A stretch of 64,000 nucleotides of DNA from Blattamonas nauphoetae (GCA_033064195.1 JARBJD010000009.1:248001-312000); one strand, 5' to 3'; shown: positions 12,925 to 26,356, counted from the stretch's first letter. Notes: generated from the letters alone by a model not told the origin. A program made the numbers and translations.

Positions 12925-13399
12925 TTTATCAGATCAAGCTGAATTATGACAAAACTGGCCTGTCTTTCGACGGTCATCCCCCGAAAGAATACAAAATAGC
13001 ACAACAACCACTAAAATGGAAGAAAAAGGTTAAAAGACTTAAACTAGCATGTCATACCATTTCCATGGTTCAATAACTCATCTTTGCCCAATTGTGTGAG
13101 TAGGAAGTCACAAACCAATTATCGCTGAAAAGACAAATAAGGAAGAAAATATGGAAGAAGGGGAACATACGCATGATGGAGATAAGGTTTGTCGGGACGA
13201 TAATCACAGTGGACCACTTGATACGACAATGGACGAACAGATCGCAAACACCCGCACTTCATTCTCAAACTTTTTTGATTGTCTCGGTGTTTTTTCAAAA
13301 TAAGGAGAATGTCAATTGTTCGAGGAATTTTGAAGGAAATGGAAAATAACGATAAATTGGTGGAGAATAATTCGGTCCCAGTTCCTCTGGGCCACCCTG
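12925..13399 (-). repeat. Right inverted arm of the 7.3-kb element
   Basis: This is the reverse complement of 7118-7592. The 330 bases between the nested element and this arm (12591-12924) hold nothing I can identify. From 13414 to 13584 is the short upstream region of the SPFH gene. Confidence 0.85.
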
Positions 13400-13584
13400 T
13401 AATGCACCCCCAATATCTCTTTCCCTTCACCTATTTTGAATTGAGTTCAATATTGTGATTATCAGTTCATTCTCAATCCAACCCTGATGTACAACCTGTT
13501 TCGTCCTTCTTAACTGTACTTGGAGAGAAAAAACTTTAAAGTGGTCATTTGGACAAACAATGGGTCTAAAAAAAACCACTTTTC

Positions 13585-14586
13585 ATGTACCAGCCAGACC
13601 AATCGACAAGTTCAGTAGAAATGCAGCAAACTCTGACCAAGGAAACTGATTCCCACCAGACAGTCGTCCCAATGACCATGCAACACGAACTCCCACCATC
13701 ATATCCATCAATCGCACAGGATATCAACGAGCGATTTATCAAGCCAACTGGCGCAGGATGCATGTGTCTTGTGATATGGCTTCTCCTTCTTGGCGGAACT
13801 GCGATGATAATCGTTTTCGCCATCTACTGGTGGTTCGGAATATTCATCGGGTTGGTCGCCTTTTTTGTGGGTTTCTATCTTTCCTTCGGGTTCGTGACCA
13901 ACCCTCCAAACAACGGAATTGTGTACCTGCTTTGTGGGAAATACTATGGAACGTTGATCAAGGCTGGCTTTTTCTGGGTCAATCCACTAACATCCAAGCA
14001 CCGAGATTTCAGTCTGAAGGCCACGACACATGAGAACAGCAGAATCAAAGTGAACGATGTTTTGGGCAATCCAATTGAAATTGGAGTCATTGTTGTTTAT
14101 CGAATTGTAAACACTGCGAAGGCAGCATTTGCAGTGAATGACTCCGTCCACTACCTTTCAACAGTGGCAGACTCCGCAATTCGGAATGTGGCACGACAGT
14201 ATCCATATGATATCAGTGAGGAAGGAGAGGAAATGTCTCTCAGAGGAAGCAGTGTTCAGATCTCCCAACAACTTCAGAAAGAAATCCAAGAAAGAGTGGA
14301 GATAGCAGGAATTGAAATATTGGAGGCGCGCATCAGTCAACTGAGTTACGCCCATGAAATTGCAGCAGCAATGCTCCAAAGACAACAGGCAGTCGCCGTC
14401 GTTGCCGCCAGACAGAAGATTGTTGAAGGGGCAGTTGGAATGGTTCATATGGCACTGTCACAGATTGAAGATGAAGGGAAGATCGTGTTCACCGCGGAAA
14501 GAAAGGCACAAATGGTAGCCAATCTTTTGGTCGTCTTATGTGGTGGCAGGGATGCCCAACCGACTCTAAATGTTGGAGAAACTTAA
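13585..14586 (+). CDS. SPFH/Band 7 (prohibitin-like) membrane protein
   Basis: It is a single-exon gene of 333 aa. A Pro/Gln/Thr-rich cytosolic N-terminus (~55 aa) precedes two adjacent hydrophobic segments (about residues 58-80 and 83-105), which probably form a hairpin or two-pass anchor. The SPFH domain follows (~108-285): a VNP entry, LGNPIEIGVIVVYRI, a SAIRNVARQYPYD segment and the helical EARISQLSYAHEIAAAMLQRQQA region that is nearly diagnostic of the family. The C-terminal helix is rich in Ala/Val/Met. Family members form oligomeric membrane microdomain scaffolds (stomatin, QmcA, flotillin types). The membrane is not determined. The ATG chosen starts the Gln-rich tail; the next Met is 13 codons downstream. 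Confidence 0.85.
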   Translation: MYQPDQSTSSVEMQQTLTKETDSHQTVVPMTMQHELPPSYPSIAQDINERFIKPTGAGCMCLVIWLLLLGGTAMIIVFAIYWWFGIFIGLVAFFVGFYLSFGFVTNPPNNGIVYLLCGKYYGTLIKAGFFWVNPLTSKHRDFSLKATTHENSRIKVNDVLGNPIEIGVIVVYRIVNTAKAAFAVNDSVHYLSTVADSAIRNVARQYPYDISEEGEEMSLRGSSVQISQQLQKEIQERVEIAGIEILEARISQLSYAHEIAAAMLQRQQAVAVVAARQKIVEGAVGMVHMALSQIEDEGKIVFTAERKAQMVANLLVVLCGGRDAQPTLNVGET

Positions 14587-15684
14587 CACACTCTCACCGA
14601 CACGCTGTCCAAAGTTTTTGGACCTTCTCCTCTCCGACACTTCTTGTTTTCTTTTCGAGCATACTATGTTATTTAGTCATATGCTTCGACTTTCAGTTTG
14701 GAGTTCTCTTTTCTACGTTTCAAATCCCCTTTATTGGATTGTTGCACAACGAATGAAATGGAAAGATTTAAGTGAAGAGTAAACTGTGATAAAGATCATA
14801 TTGCACAAAAATCCCAAGAGAACGAGTTCATGTCACTTTTTGTTGATGAAATGTGGAATGAAGAGAGAAGAATGGACTTCATAAGTTCATGACAGACAGT
14901 TTAACTCCTTTTTGAACCATTTGCACGGTAGCAACGATCGAATAGAACCAGAATAAAAGGAGTCGATTCGATCTGAAAAATGTGAATTATGGTCTGGAAA
15001 CACGCCGTGTCTCGCCCTGATTCAGCACCATCTCGAATGAATTTGTACTCCCATCCGATGAACTTGTACTGTCATTATCTTCCTATACTAAATCGGTGAA
15101 ATCAAAATCTGTCTCCTGTTACACCAAAAAGTCATGCTGTCTGTTCACCCGATATCTTCTTTCTTTTATGATGACAAATTTTGCCGACCTGACTCATATC
15201 GATATTTTGATATTTTATGAAGTTTTATAATTGTACTGACAACTTTGATGTTCACAATCTTGTTTCTCATCTTCTGTCCAAACAATCATTTTCTCTCCAA
15301 ACTTTCCGATTATTCTCATTAAATCTTCAGCATTTCCTGATACTTTGACAATTCGTCCTGCTGTTCCACTCCAATATCTCATACTCCTTGCACCAACCAT
15401 TTCGACGAATGAATATGTTTAAAACACTCTCCGGACACTCATCAATTTTGTCCGATCATCGCTCATATCATCCTCCTGTGCACAACCATCTGTTTCACCA
15501 ACCTTTGATTCTCTCTCATCAATCTCATTGGAATCAAGCATTTCACCTTTTCATCCACCACCTCTCCCCCATCTGTTTACGCATTATCTCCACACCAATT
15601 CACGCAAAAAGAATAAATCTGTCCATATTTCTGGAAATGAAAAACCTAAAAAATGAGGATAGAACTAAATGATGAAATGAAAGT
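14587..15684. other. Tail-to-tail intergenic region, no gene seen
   Basis: This is AT-rich sequence between the 3' ends of the SPFH gene and the IFT121 gene. Only short reading frames without coding character occur, and no repeat or RNA gene was recognised. It must contain both transcripts' 3' processing signals. Confidence 0.6.
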
Positions 15685-18600
15685 CTACAACGGAGTATGG
15701 CAAAGTGGACAGTTTTGGTACTTCTTCAGTTCACTCTGCGCTGCAAAATGTCGACATTTCTGACACATCACCTTCTTCTGATCAATCAGAGAATGGCCAG
15801 TGGCAACACAGGGCTCAAACTGCGTCTGGCAGAACGGGCAGGAGAGTGCTGTTCCCGGGATCTTCTTTCGGCACGTTGGACACGTACAGATCTCCTGCTG
15901 TTGCGAAGGGGGGTCGAGTGGCTCTTCAGCAGTGAACAGTTCAACAGCCAACTTCCGAAGGGCGTCGGTTTTCTTTCGAATCCCGCCGTCGTCGAAGGAT
16001 GGTGTGATGGGAGCACCAGCCTCCACTTGCACGCCCTCCTTCTCACTCACAATCCTCTCCAACTGTCGCAGCGCACCGGAGCACTGCTTCATGTACCGAC
16101 ACTGGAACGAGGTGAGAGCGATGAGAGAGAACACCGGCTCGCTGTCCAGATGCTTCCCAACATAATTGGTAAGTCTGAGTGAAGTCCGAAGTGCCGGAAG
16201 ATACTCCCCGTTGTAGAATTGTCGGTGGGCGAGAAGGAAGAAATGCCAGGCCTCAGCTCCGAACCAGACACCCGAAAGACCACCGTCTGTGCCACTCACA
16301 TCCTCCTCGATGAGCTTGTCGACTGCATCAGCCACATCGAACGACTTCCCCTTCGCCTTCTTCGTCTGATTGCTCTTGAACAAGCCCCCGCGGAACATCT
16401 CCATTTCCAGTCCAGCCAACACATACACCTTCTTCAGACGCGACGGGTTGACCTGTGTCTTCGACAGAACGTCGCCCATCTCGACCAACACTCGCGCTGC
16501 CTCCAAATGCCTCCCAGCGCGATGATACAGCGCGATCGCTTGTGGGGTGTTCTTGCAGTCGAGCAGGTAGTCCCCGTATTTCGAGAGGAGGGTCTTGATT
16601 TCGGGATAATCGTGTTCTTCGGCCAGACGGAGCGCCTCGTCCCACTGATTCAGGAGAACACACGCGTTGATCGCCATTTCCACGTCGTTCGCCTTTTCAA
16701 ACGCTTTCAGTGCGTGCTCGGCCATCCCGACCGTCGCAAACATTGTTCCGATCTCGCCCAAAAGTGGATCTTTCGCCGGAATTTTCGGGAGGAGCTCGGC
16801 GAGCTTGTCGTACGCCTCTGTGATGTAGTAGCACTGCACCAGCCGCTCGATGTTGTTGGACTGTTTGAAGTATTCAATTGCCTTCGACCATTCCTGCCTC
16901 GCAGCGTGTTTCTCGCCAGTCTCGTCAAACGCGATCTTCAGCAGCTCGTCAGGAACGAGTGACGACGCGTTCAGAACTGGCTTCTTTGGCGTCTTCTTGT
17001 TTCGGCCGAGCGGGTCCAGTTCCTCGGTGTCGCTTTCGGAGTCATCATCCTTTGCTTTTGACGGCTCGGGGACTTTGGCGTATTGGATCACTTTCTCCCA
17101 CTCGCCCAGCTTCATCTGCATGTTGATCGCCAGGTCCATCCGATCCTCCTTCGCGTACAATTCCTCGGCCTCGTCGATTCTGTTCAGAAACACAAAAATC
17201 TCCGCTTTCTGCAAGTTGATGTTGTCCATCATTTTCAGCTTCTTCACAAGTCGGATGCCAGGGTAGTCGTTGGAGAGGACATACGCCTTCATTGCGATGT
17301 CCAAGTCCAGTTTGAGCAGAGCTGCCTCGCCGATCATCTGGCAGAGTCGCTTGTGAGGATGCTGTTTGATGAATTTGAAGGCTTCGTGCAGATTCTGTTT
17401 CTTGATCAATTCTGTTGTGTTTTTGAGTGCTTTTGTGGTGTGTCTGTTGATAAACGATCCAATCTCGGAATCTTCGCTTGGATTTTGGAGCAGATCGTCA
17501 AGATCAGCGGTGATGACCTCCAATTCTCGGAAGGAAGCGATGTACGAATTATTGCTCATAATGGCGTCTTCGTTGTCCCTCCCTTTATAAATATATAGCC
17601 TTGTCTTTTCTGTAATGGCGTACATGTCGGGAAAATCGTCACTGAAGCGGACATCCCAACATCCGCGTCTGTCGATCGGGAAGCGAGGCAAGGAGCGGAA
17701 GGGAATGTCAGAAGCGTGTCCGATTGTTCCTCTGCGATGCTCGCTGAAAATGAGAATGTCTCGCTCAGCTTCCTTCTTTTCTTCTGGTTCTGCTGGCGCT
17801 GGTTCCTCGTCGTCTGTTGTGTTGAGTTCGTAGACACAGACCTGTCCGGTGACGTCACTGCACATCATCAAAGTACAGTCACAGTTGACTACCATCTGTT
17901 TCACTCGTCCGTTCAATGAAATCGCGTATTTATGGGAGATTTTGGCGAAGATCTGGAGGACTCCTTTTCTTGCCTCTTTGACTGGCTTGATTGCTGATGA
18001 TTGCGATTTGGGGAGTTGAAGAGAGAGGTTAAGACGGAATATGTTTTCGTTAAGACGAGCAATGAACAGGTGAGGAGCGTGTGGGGCTAGACAAATGGCA
18101 GTGATTGGATATCGAGTGTGCTGCTTGACGGTGATTATGGAAGGATCAGTTGTGTTTTCCCGAGGACGATCAACAGAAAAATCAACCGTGGCGTGATCAT
18201 CGATTCTGATTGAGAGATTGTCACCAACAGCGAGAACTCGTCCTTCTTCTTCTGCCATGTCAGCCATGACTTCATCTGCCCCGATTTCCCCGTCTTCTCC
18301 AACCCGTGCCTTCGCGTTGTAGTTCCAGACCCACACTTTTTCATCGCTCGAGAGAACAATGTAATCTTCGTTCATGGCAATGAATCGCGGCTCAAACGAC
18401 ATGAATTTTGTTGCCAATGTGAGTCCGATGGAATTGTACAAACTTACAGCGCAAACTTGGGTTCTTCCTTTCAGTCCAATCTTCTTCGGGTTCATCAGTG
18501 GCGTTAACGGCTCCATTTTCTCTGTCGGCGGTTTCCCGAGATAGTCTTGGGTCGATGGATATCCAAATTGATGTTTTTTTTCTGTCAGAACTTGTGAGCT

Positions 18601-20352
18601 TCGCATGGATGATCCTTCTGAATTCACTGCTGGTAAGTTCGCGGTATCCCGAACAACAGATGCCATTTCATCTTCGACATGTGTTACAAGTACACAGAGA
18701 GAGTTGAAGGAGCTGATGATGACAGGGTACGAGATCGCTTTGTGAGAGGTTTCTTTTGTTGATACATTGTGAAAGCAGACAGTGTTTGTGCGTTCTTCAA
18801 TGTTTGTGTAAGTGTATGACAACGTGTTGTCGAAGAAACTATAAAAGCGAGAAAAGATAATAAAAATGGGTATATGTGCGACATGACGAGAACAGCATAC
18901 CACCATGTGTGCTTCTGCTTCACAATTGCCAGGTAGATGCAGGAATCAACAGCGAGTGCGATTCGATGACAACCTTGCTCCCAGGCAAAATCAAATGGTT
19001 CAGATGTTTCATCTGGAGCTCCGGGAACATCGAGAGAAAACAGATGCTGTGAAATTGATCAATAAACAAGGATTGTGAACATACGTGACCGATATTGTTG
19101 AAGAATTGGATTTGATTGGAATATTGATAGACTGGTTTAGCTCCCGTGAGCTTTGTTTCCTCAATGTTGTCAACTCGTGTCTTCTTCTTCCCACCAACTG
19201 CGATGATTGTTCCATTACTGTTCCAGCGAATTTTTGAGATCTGTACAGATCAAAACCGAATATTTTCACACCTCAAGCATAGAATCAATTGTTGTATATG
19301 CATGCGGCTGATAGAAATTCATGATATGAACTCGTCCGTTGTTGTAGCCGATGGCGAGTGTTGCTCCGTGTGAACTTGTTTGTCCTTCAGCTCCATCATA
19401 CCTAAAATGAATAAAGAGCAAAAAAAGCAAGTACCAATCCACTGAAGTTGCTTTTGCCTCAGGTGTATCCTCGATGGATTCAGTGTCCAGGGTTTTCTGT
19501 CAGAACTGTTGAAAAGAAGATAAGCACACGATTGACTGATCTCTTTCAAAGACACGAACTTCCCCTTTATCTTCTGTGACAAAGACGATGTATTTCCCGT
19601 CGGGTGACCAAGCTGCATCCACAACCGGTGTTCCAAGGTCTGATCCCCACTCTCTCTGTCCTGTCACTGAGCCCACAAGGACGTTTCCTACAAAATTGGG
19701 GAAGTGAAACAAATTATGAATCATACCGTCTTTGTATCCCATGAGGATAGATTTGCAATTTGGAGACCATCGAAGAAGTGAGACAGGAGTTTTGCCTCTG
19801 TTTTCGTGAAAATGGGAATGTATGTTGGAGAAAACATGCAAACCGGGAGGTACTCATCTCTTCGACCCATTTCCCCTTCTGATTTAGCCAGATCACGACG
19901 AGGCCAGAATCATCACCAGTAGCAAGACGGGCAAGCCTCTCGTTCCACGATAAGAGTCGTACAGGTGCTAAAATGAGGTTTATCTCGTGATAAAGCGCAT
20001 GCCTTTGTGTCTGTCAAGAGGAGTAATTGATCTAAGCCCTTTCCCAGCAGCAACGTCGGGATCCATATCGAGGATTTTCAACATTCCACCACCACCTGCC
20101 ACTGCAATATTTCCGGTGGAGTAGTTCCACGAGACTCCATGAAGGGGAATCTTCTCTGGGATTTCAACCTATGGTCATTGAATATTACGAGAAATATCAC
20201 GAGAAAAAGGAATGGTGAAAACGATGAGGAAGAAGGATAAAATGAGAAAACGGAAAGAAATGGAGAAAATGCGAGAAAAAAGGAGATGGATGGAAATGAG
20301 TTGCTTTTCGGACCTTCTTATGGAGAAAGACGTAGACTCCCTTGATTGACAT
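15685..20352 (-). CDS. IFT121: Intraflagellar transport protein IFT121 (WDR35), ten exons
   Basis: A subunit of the IFT-A complex, needed for retrograde transport and membrane-protein entry in cilia. Exons: 20352-20314, 20168-20003, 19967-19854, 19795-19727, 19687-19530, 19496-19435, 19401-19272, 19240-19085, 19046-18901 and 18838-15685, giving 1397 aa in one frame. The other introns are 31-62 bp apart from the first (145 bp). Residues 1-650 form the double WD40 propeller (e.g. VSWNYSTGNIAVAGG, LLSWNERLARLATGDD, GSVTGQREWGSDL). About 720-1150 is the TPR-like solenoid, with the family's AFKFIKQHPHKRL block and EAEELYAKEDRMDLAI. The C-terminus has paired CxxC zinc knuckles ending in NCPLCHTPL, as in WDR35. 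It is somewhat longer than animal WDR35 because of acidic linkers. Intron 2 uses a GC donor. Confidence 0.92.
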
Positions 20353-20505
20353 ATTCAATTATGGGCGGTTGTCCTCTTGAGCTCAGATCTCATTCAAACG
20401 CATTCACGTCAATGATACAGTGATTATTTCCGAATTTTCTGCTTGAAAGAGTCATACCATGCGAAATAAGAGAGAAAGGGAGATCGACACCACTGTCATG
20501 GTTTT
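20353..20505. promoter_or_regulatory. Divergent promoter, IFT121 / DNA2
   Basis: These 153 bp separate the two start codons. They are AT-rich with no recognised box, and both genes must be driven from here. Confidence 0.45.
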
Positions 20506-23500
20506 ATGACTCTCAGGGCGAAACGATGTGTTATTGACCATGCATTACGTGCAAAATCAGGAGAAACATTACTCTTTTTAACGAGTATATCCAATATTTC
20601 AATTGAAACCCGCACATTTCCATCTCTGGAACTAAATGACTCATCGTCTCTCGATGTCTGTGCCATCACTCTTCATCACATTATCACTGTCCTAACAGGA
20701 ACATGGAAGTTCTATGAGTTCAGTCCTGGAACAATTGTTTCCCTCACTTCAGCCTGGACAGAGCGTCCACTGAAAGATGTCCTTTCTTCCTTCACATTGA
20801 TTGATTCGATAGAACCATCATTGGAAGAGACGCCATTCTGGACACTTGGGTCGAATCTTCCATCTTCAGTCGTTCCAATGCACTCACAGACAACTACCAT
20901 AGATCTCACATCATCTAATCCGAACGTTCGACGTCTCTCTCTTCTACTCCCCCATTTTATGAAACAAACCCGTTCTTCCGAATCAACATCTCTTCTCCAA
21001 ACCTTTCGATCAGTCGATATCATTCAGCACAAGTCGTTTGAAGACAATCCAAAAATGGTCCTCTTTTGTCATATCAACGATCTTCTGTCACCGAGAGAAC
21101 ACAACAAGCAGACTCTTCAGAAGAAACAACATCAACATCATCCGCTCTCGTTGTATCAAAGTCAGACCACAGACATCGATGCAAAAGCCTCCTCAACATT
21201 CGGATACATCATCACCTGGCCAGATAAATTGATATCCCCAACATCGCTCACGGAATCTCAACAATGTTCACGTAGGGTCGTCTTGAAAGATTCTATTCGA
21301 GTTTGCTCACCATTTTCTTTCATTTTACGAAGATCCAAGAGAAAATGAATCTTGCTGTAATTGGAACGCTGGTACACACTCTATTCCAGCAAACTCTCGC
21401 CATTTGGGAAGAGACACGTTTTGTTGCACCGGATTTTCCCGCAGGATCTTCCTACTCATTCGAGGAAGTGAAGAGCACGTTCTCGCTCTCCATAATCCCG
21501 CAACTTGTGACAGATATCATCCGTTCACATTCTTCTTCCCTTCTGACTGTTCGGTTAAGTGATGCAGAAGCAGAAGAAATTTTGAAATCATACATACCTT
21601 CAATTACACAGTTCATCGCCGATTCTTGCATTACTCCAAATTCGCTTTCTTCAACACGAACACATACCGCGTCTATCATACCAGTTCGATCATCTACAAC
21701 TCCCACTCCGAATACACCAGCCATCTATCATTTGTTAGCGAATGAGGACACAGTCATCGTTCCGACGTTGGGACTGAAAGGGAGGGTTGACTGCACGATC
21801 CAACTCAAGTCAACTGATCCCACACACTCTCTTCTCATATCAGCGCTTGACTTGAAGAGTGGGAAGCCACGTTTTTCAAAGAATCCACACTCGTCCCAAC
21901 GTGGTCAGAACTGGACGAAACCTCCACACGACACAAGTTCTCAAAACGATGCCTCCCCAAAAAATGAACATGTTGGCCAAGTTGCTCTGTATTCGTCTCT
22001 CCTTCGCCACACATACTCCACTCCGTCATCAACTGGACAAAGAAATCTGAAGCTGGACTGGAAGGACGGGGATGAAGGAGCAACCAGCCATTCCTCGTGG
22101 CTTGTTTATTTGACAAAGCAAGAACAACAAACAAGACCATCATTCACTCATCAGACCTCTCAGATTGAGAAAAAGTACTTCTCATTCGAGATTTCCCATT
22201 CTCTGCCAGAGACAGTGGCGCTTCTGATCAGAAGAAACGAAATCGCAACCTCTCTTCGATCTCTCACTCTTCCCCAAAGATTGGACATCGAAGATGTTGG
22301 AAGTGGGATGGATGAAGCTCTCTTCTCGTTCGACTCACCGTTGCTCTCCTCTCTTCAGACATTCCACCGCACTCACTCCCAATCCCTCCCTCGCCAGCTG
22401 TCGAGTTCGGAGTCGATGCTGTCAGCCTCCTCGCTTCCCCACAATGGCTCGTTCTTCGACACCACCAATCTCAATCGTTCATGCCAGTATTGCCATGTCA
22501 GAACGATCTGCGGAGTTGTGACGAAGTTTGTGAACGAGACTCCGGAGTCAGTTTTGAGAAGCGACATGTGGGACGATGCTGACTCCATCCAGAAGCAGAA
22601 ACGGGATGACATGCACACAGTTTCTGTGTTTGGAAATCAGAAAAATGGGAAACAGCCAAGACTTTCCGATTCTGATTGGGAAGATCAGTCGGATGCTGCT
22701 GAGACTCTCAAACTCGACGACAGCGACAATTGGGAAGACTCCGAGCCGAGCGAGAAAGACGACCCACCAAAAGACTTGCTAAGAACGTCATATTCTGAGA
22801 AACAAGACGTGTCCATGCCGAGTCTCGAAGTGGTCCAGCAATACTTCTTCCTGTTCTGGTGGGACATGTTCTGGAAGGAGCAGAGAATCGCGATGAACGA
22901 TCAGACAATGCGGTTTGAGGATTTGTGGGCAGCCCATTCCACTTTTGTGTGTTTTTTTCTTTCGCCTCACGTTTTCTTGTCAGAGCGAGCAAGTCACAGG
23001 GCAGACTCTCTCCAGGCTCACCCCTCTTTTCACCTTCCATCCAACCCCAACATCGGCCTTCACTTCATTCTTCGTGCGTTTCCACTCCTCATCTGTCCAG
23101 CGCCCATCCCTCCTCCAGCCAGGCCAGACTGTCATTCTGAGCGAAGATTCGGCGGATTCCGTCCCAACCGACGAGCTGATCGGGACAGGCGGCTTTCGAA
23201 TCGGAAGTGGGCTTCTCCGAACTCTGATTTTGTCGAGGAAAGCGTCCGAACTGAGTTTGGGCGACACACTTGTCAAAGTCGTGTCTGACGTTGTGTTGTC
23301 GATCGAGAAGGGAGCGAAGTGTCCTCCTCATTCAGTCGATTCGCCAATCAGACTTGAACTCCCTTCGATCATCTCTGATTGTTCGTGTTTTGATCTTGTC
23401 TGCATTTCCACCATCGACCCTGTTCTCCCTCGCCATCTCCTCCCACAAACCCTCCTCCCACACACCGCTCTCTCCATCACTCCCCTCTTCCCCTCTGTCG

Positions 23501-26118
23501 TCTCCTTCCAATCCCTCGATTCAATCCAAACCATAATTTCTCAATCTCTCTCACACGCCGTTGACCCATCCACGCCTTCCATCAAATTCAGAATCGACAA
23601 CATCCCGTTCGACGGGTCGAACTACCAGTTCACCATCGCACGTGGACATCTCGTGTCGCTCTTCATTCCTGAATCGATGGATCGGTCAGCACTCGACAGA
23701 CGGACCGAAAAGGAAGACGAGAAGAAAGTTCGGTTCCACTCGCTTTTTCAGAAGATGGAGGCCGAAGAGGCGGCGGAGAGGGAGCGGAAAAGAAGACTTC
23801 TGAAGTTGCTGTTTGAAAATGCTGACCGAGGAGCAGCGCTGATCGGTGGGAAGGAGGATCGACTCGGCCTCAATCTGGAGATCTTGTTTCGGATCATCGA
23901 AGGCGCGAAAATCAGAAAAGACAAAACAGAGGACTGGGAAGACTCTGATTCGCGGGAAGAGGAGGATGGAGATGGCAAGGGGCAACCAGTGGTGGAGAAT
24001 GATGAGACAGCTGTGACAACACAAGGGACGACAGGAGAGCTCAGCGAGACTCTCCTCATCTTCACTCAACTCTGGTCGTCACAAGCAGCGATGACAACAC
24101 CACAAACAAACCGGATCATCTCCTCCTTCCTTCAAACACCAACAACCGCCAGTCAAGGTCTGTCTGGCCTCTCCACTCAGACTCGCCAGCTCATCCAATC
24201 ATCCCCTCACCTGATGCTCGCTGTTCCTCCTTTCGATTGGAGGAACCTCCATTTCAATGCGTGCCAACTGCGTGCATTTGCGAGCGTGTTTCTGACATGC
24301 GTCTGGCACATCCCAACATTCAAAGAATCGCTAACCACAATCCCTGTGGACTCTGAAGCAGACCAGACGCTGAGTGTGTTGAATGTGATTGGACTGCCTG
24401 GGAGTGGGAAGACGCATCTGATTGTCGAGATCACCCACGCTCTCCTCTGGGCTGCTCAGACAGAGACGCAGAAAGAACGAGAGAAGAAAACACTTCTCGG
24501 CCAGAACGAGGCGAGCGATGGAGATGATTGGGACTCAGACACCGACTCAGAAAGCGGATTGGCTTCCGACGCTTTCGTCTCGCTCGGAAAGCAGATCAAA
24601 TCAGCTCCGTTTCGGATTCTCGTCTGCGGACACACCCACAACTCAGTCGACAACATCCTGTTTGGATTGTGGAAGAGGAGAGTCCCCTTCATTCGAGTTG
24701 GGAAGGACAAGCACATCGACAAGGAGATCCGGCAGAACGCGGCGAGAGTCCTGAATCGGAAGAAAGGCCCGCAGAAGGAGCGGACAGACGAGGAATATGG
24801 GTTCGACGAAGAAAGTGCCATGCGCGAGTCCAAAAGTTCGTTCTTTGTCTTCCCGCCGACACTCCACTCTCACATCAAACACACCATCAGCCACATCCAA
24901 TCTCAGAGCGACCCTTCCTTCTTCGAGCTTGTGTCGTTGGTCAGTTCGATTCCTGTGGTCGGGATGACAGTGCTGTCGTTCTCGTCGCTGATGACTTCGA
25001 GCGACCTGCCCTTCCCTCTCTCCTGCCTCTTCCACCACTTCGATCTCGTCATCGTTGACGAAGCATCGCAAGTTCTCCTTCCTTCTTCTCTCCCTCTTTT
25101 CCTCCAAACTCCAACGATCCTCTTCGTCGGCGATCCATACCAGCTCCCTCCGCTCATCCGATCCAAACGACACGACATGTCGAACTCATCCAGCACGGTC
25201 ACTCCAGCCCATTCTCTCCATCACGACAACTCCATCGGTGTCGACACTCCCCCAACCAGCCTCCACCAATCAATCTTCAACCATCTCTCGTCTCTCTCAC
25301 CAACAGCCTTCTTCTCAACGAGTCCTACTCAGCCAAACACATCCGCTCCCTCCTCCCCCTTCAGCTCCGACTCCTTCGTCCTCGAAGATCAGTATCGGAT
25401 GAATCGTGGGATCTGTGACCTCCTAAACGGACTTGTCTATCGCGGAACAATGCGGTGTGGGAATGATCTCGTCGCAAATCGGACCTTCGAGGTCGATCCG
25501 CTCCTTTTGGGCGGGCTAAGTGGCTGGCTCCGAGTTGTCTTGGATCCAGCGACAGCTGTCGCCTTCGTTGACACAGACGGATCAGAAGAAGTTGCTGGGA
25601 TGAGAAAACAACATTCGAATGAGACAGAAGCGAGTCTCGTCAAGCAGATTGTGGAGAGTCTGCTGAGCTGCGGGACAAACACCGCAAATGTCCGCGCTGA
25701 GCATCCAATCGGTGTTATCACGCCATATCGGGCCCAAGTTAGGCTCATCCGGTCTGTCCTCGAAGAGAATACACACAAAAAGGACAACTTCACAAGGGGG
25801 ATTGATGTTCACACGGTGGACTCGTTTCAAGGAAAGGAGCGCGATGTGATCATTATCTCACTCGTCCAATCTGCGTCTGACATGCAGCACGCGTCCTTAC
25901 TAGCCGATAAACAGCGTCTCAACGTTGCTTTGAGTAGAGCTAGGCGAAAAATTGTGATTGTCGGCTCAAAGAACGCTATACTCCGAGAAAACGACTTTAC
26001 TCAAAATTCGGCGCTCGTTCAACTTCTTGCACTCTTTCCAAAAGAAGAAAACAGTCCCAATCACTTAACGCAAATCTTTAGACAGCCAGTATTAGTTTCA
26101 CCGTGGGAGAACGGATGA
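20506..26118 (+). CDS. DNA2: DNA replication ATP-dependent helicase/nuclease DNA2, three exons
   Basis: It processes 5' flaps of Okazaki fragments and resects DNA ends. Exons 20506-21300, 21333-22946 and 22984-26118 join across 32- and 37-bp introns into 1847 aa. Marks in order: a Cys near residue 252 (CSRRVVL); the RecB-like nuclease core (IGTLVHTLFQ, GRVDC, then ALDLKSGK at ~435); the other iron-sulfur Cys in CxxCx5C at ~648-658; the SF1 helicase with Walker A GLPGSGKT (~1273), DEASQ, GDPYQLPPL, DQYRMNRG, TPYRAQV, DSFQGKERDV and NVALSRARRK near the C-terminus. All key motifs are present. It is longer than the human (about 1060 aa) or yeast (about 1520 aa) protein, mostly through Ser/Asp-rich insertions between nuclease and helicase. 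Confidence 0.93.
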
Positions 26119-26356
26119 GTGAGGTGGAACCATGATTTCTGACCACTTCGCACTAAACTCGCATACTTCTCCTTATTTCTCGTAAAACAGTGAATATTCG
26201 TTTACTCAACCTCAGAGCAAACGAAACCTCTCGTATCTCGGTGAAGTAACCAAAAAATCTGCTCTGATTTTCAACAAATGAGGTTGGACCAGGCGGCTTC
26301 CAAAGAGCCATCATGAAATGGCAAATTGGTAATGTTTGTGTTCGGGTTCACACCGT

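Larger units (their letters stand above)
6118..13413. mobile_element. Large inverted-repeat DNA transposon, composite (TA-flanked)
   Basis: Two nearly identical inverted arms of about 475 bp (7118-7592 and 12925-13399) both begin CAGGGTGGCCCAGAGG. The inverted match continues outward through GGGGGTGCATTA to a TA on each side (6116-6117 and 13414-13415), which suggests a Tc1/mariner-like 2-bp target duplication. No transposase of its own is readable. The left arm is separated from its outer tip by a MITE (6132-7115). The interior is filled by a second element (7864-12590). Confidence 0.65.

Noticed and set aside
16219-16962. Long open frame on the plus strand over the IFT121 gene
   Set aside because: It is antisense to a clearly conserved TPR-like region and shows no family pattern; a codon-bias shadow.
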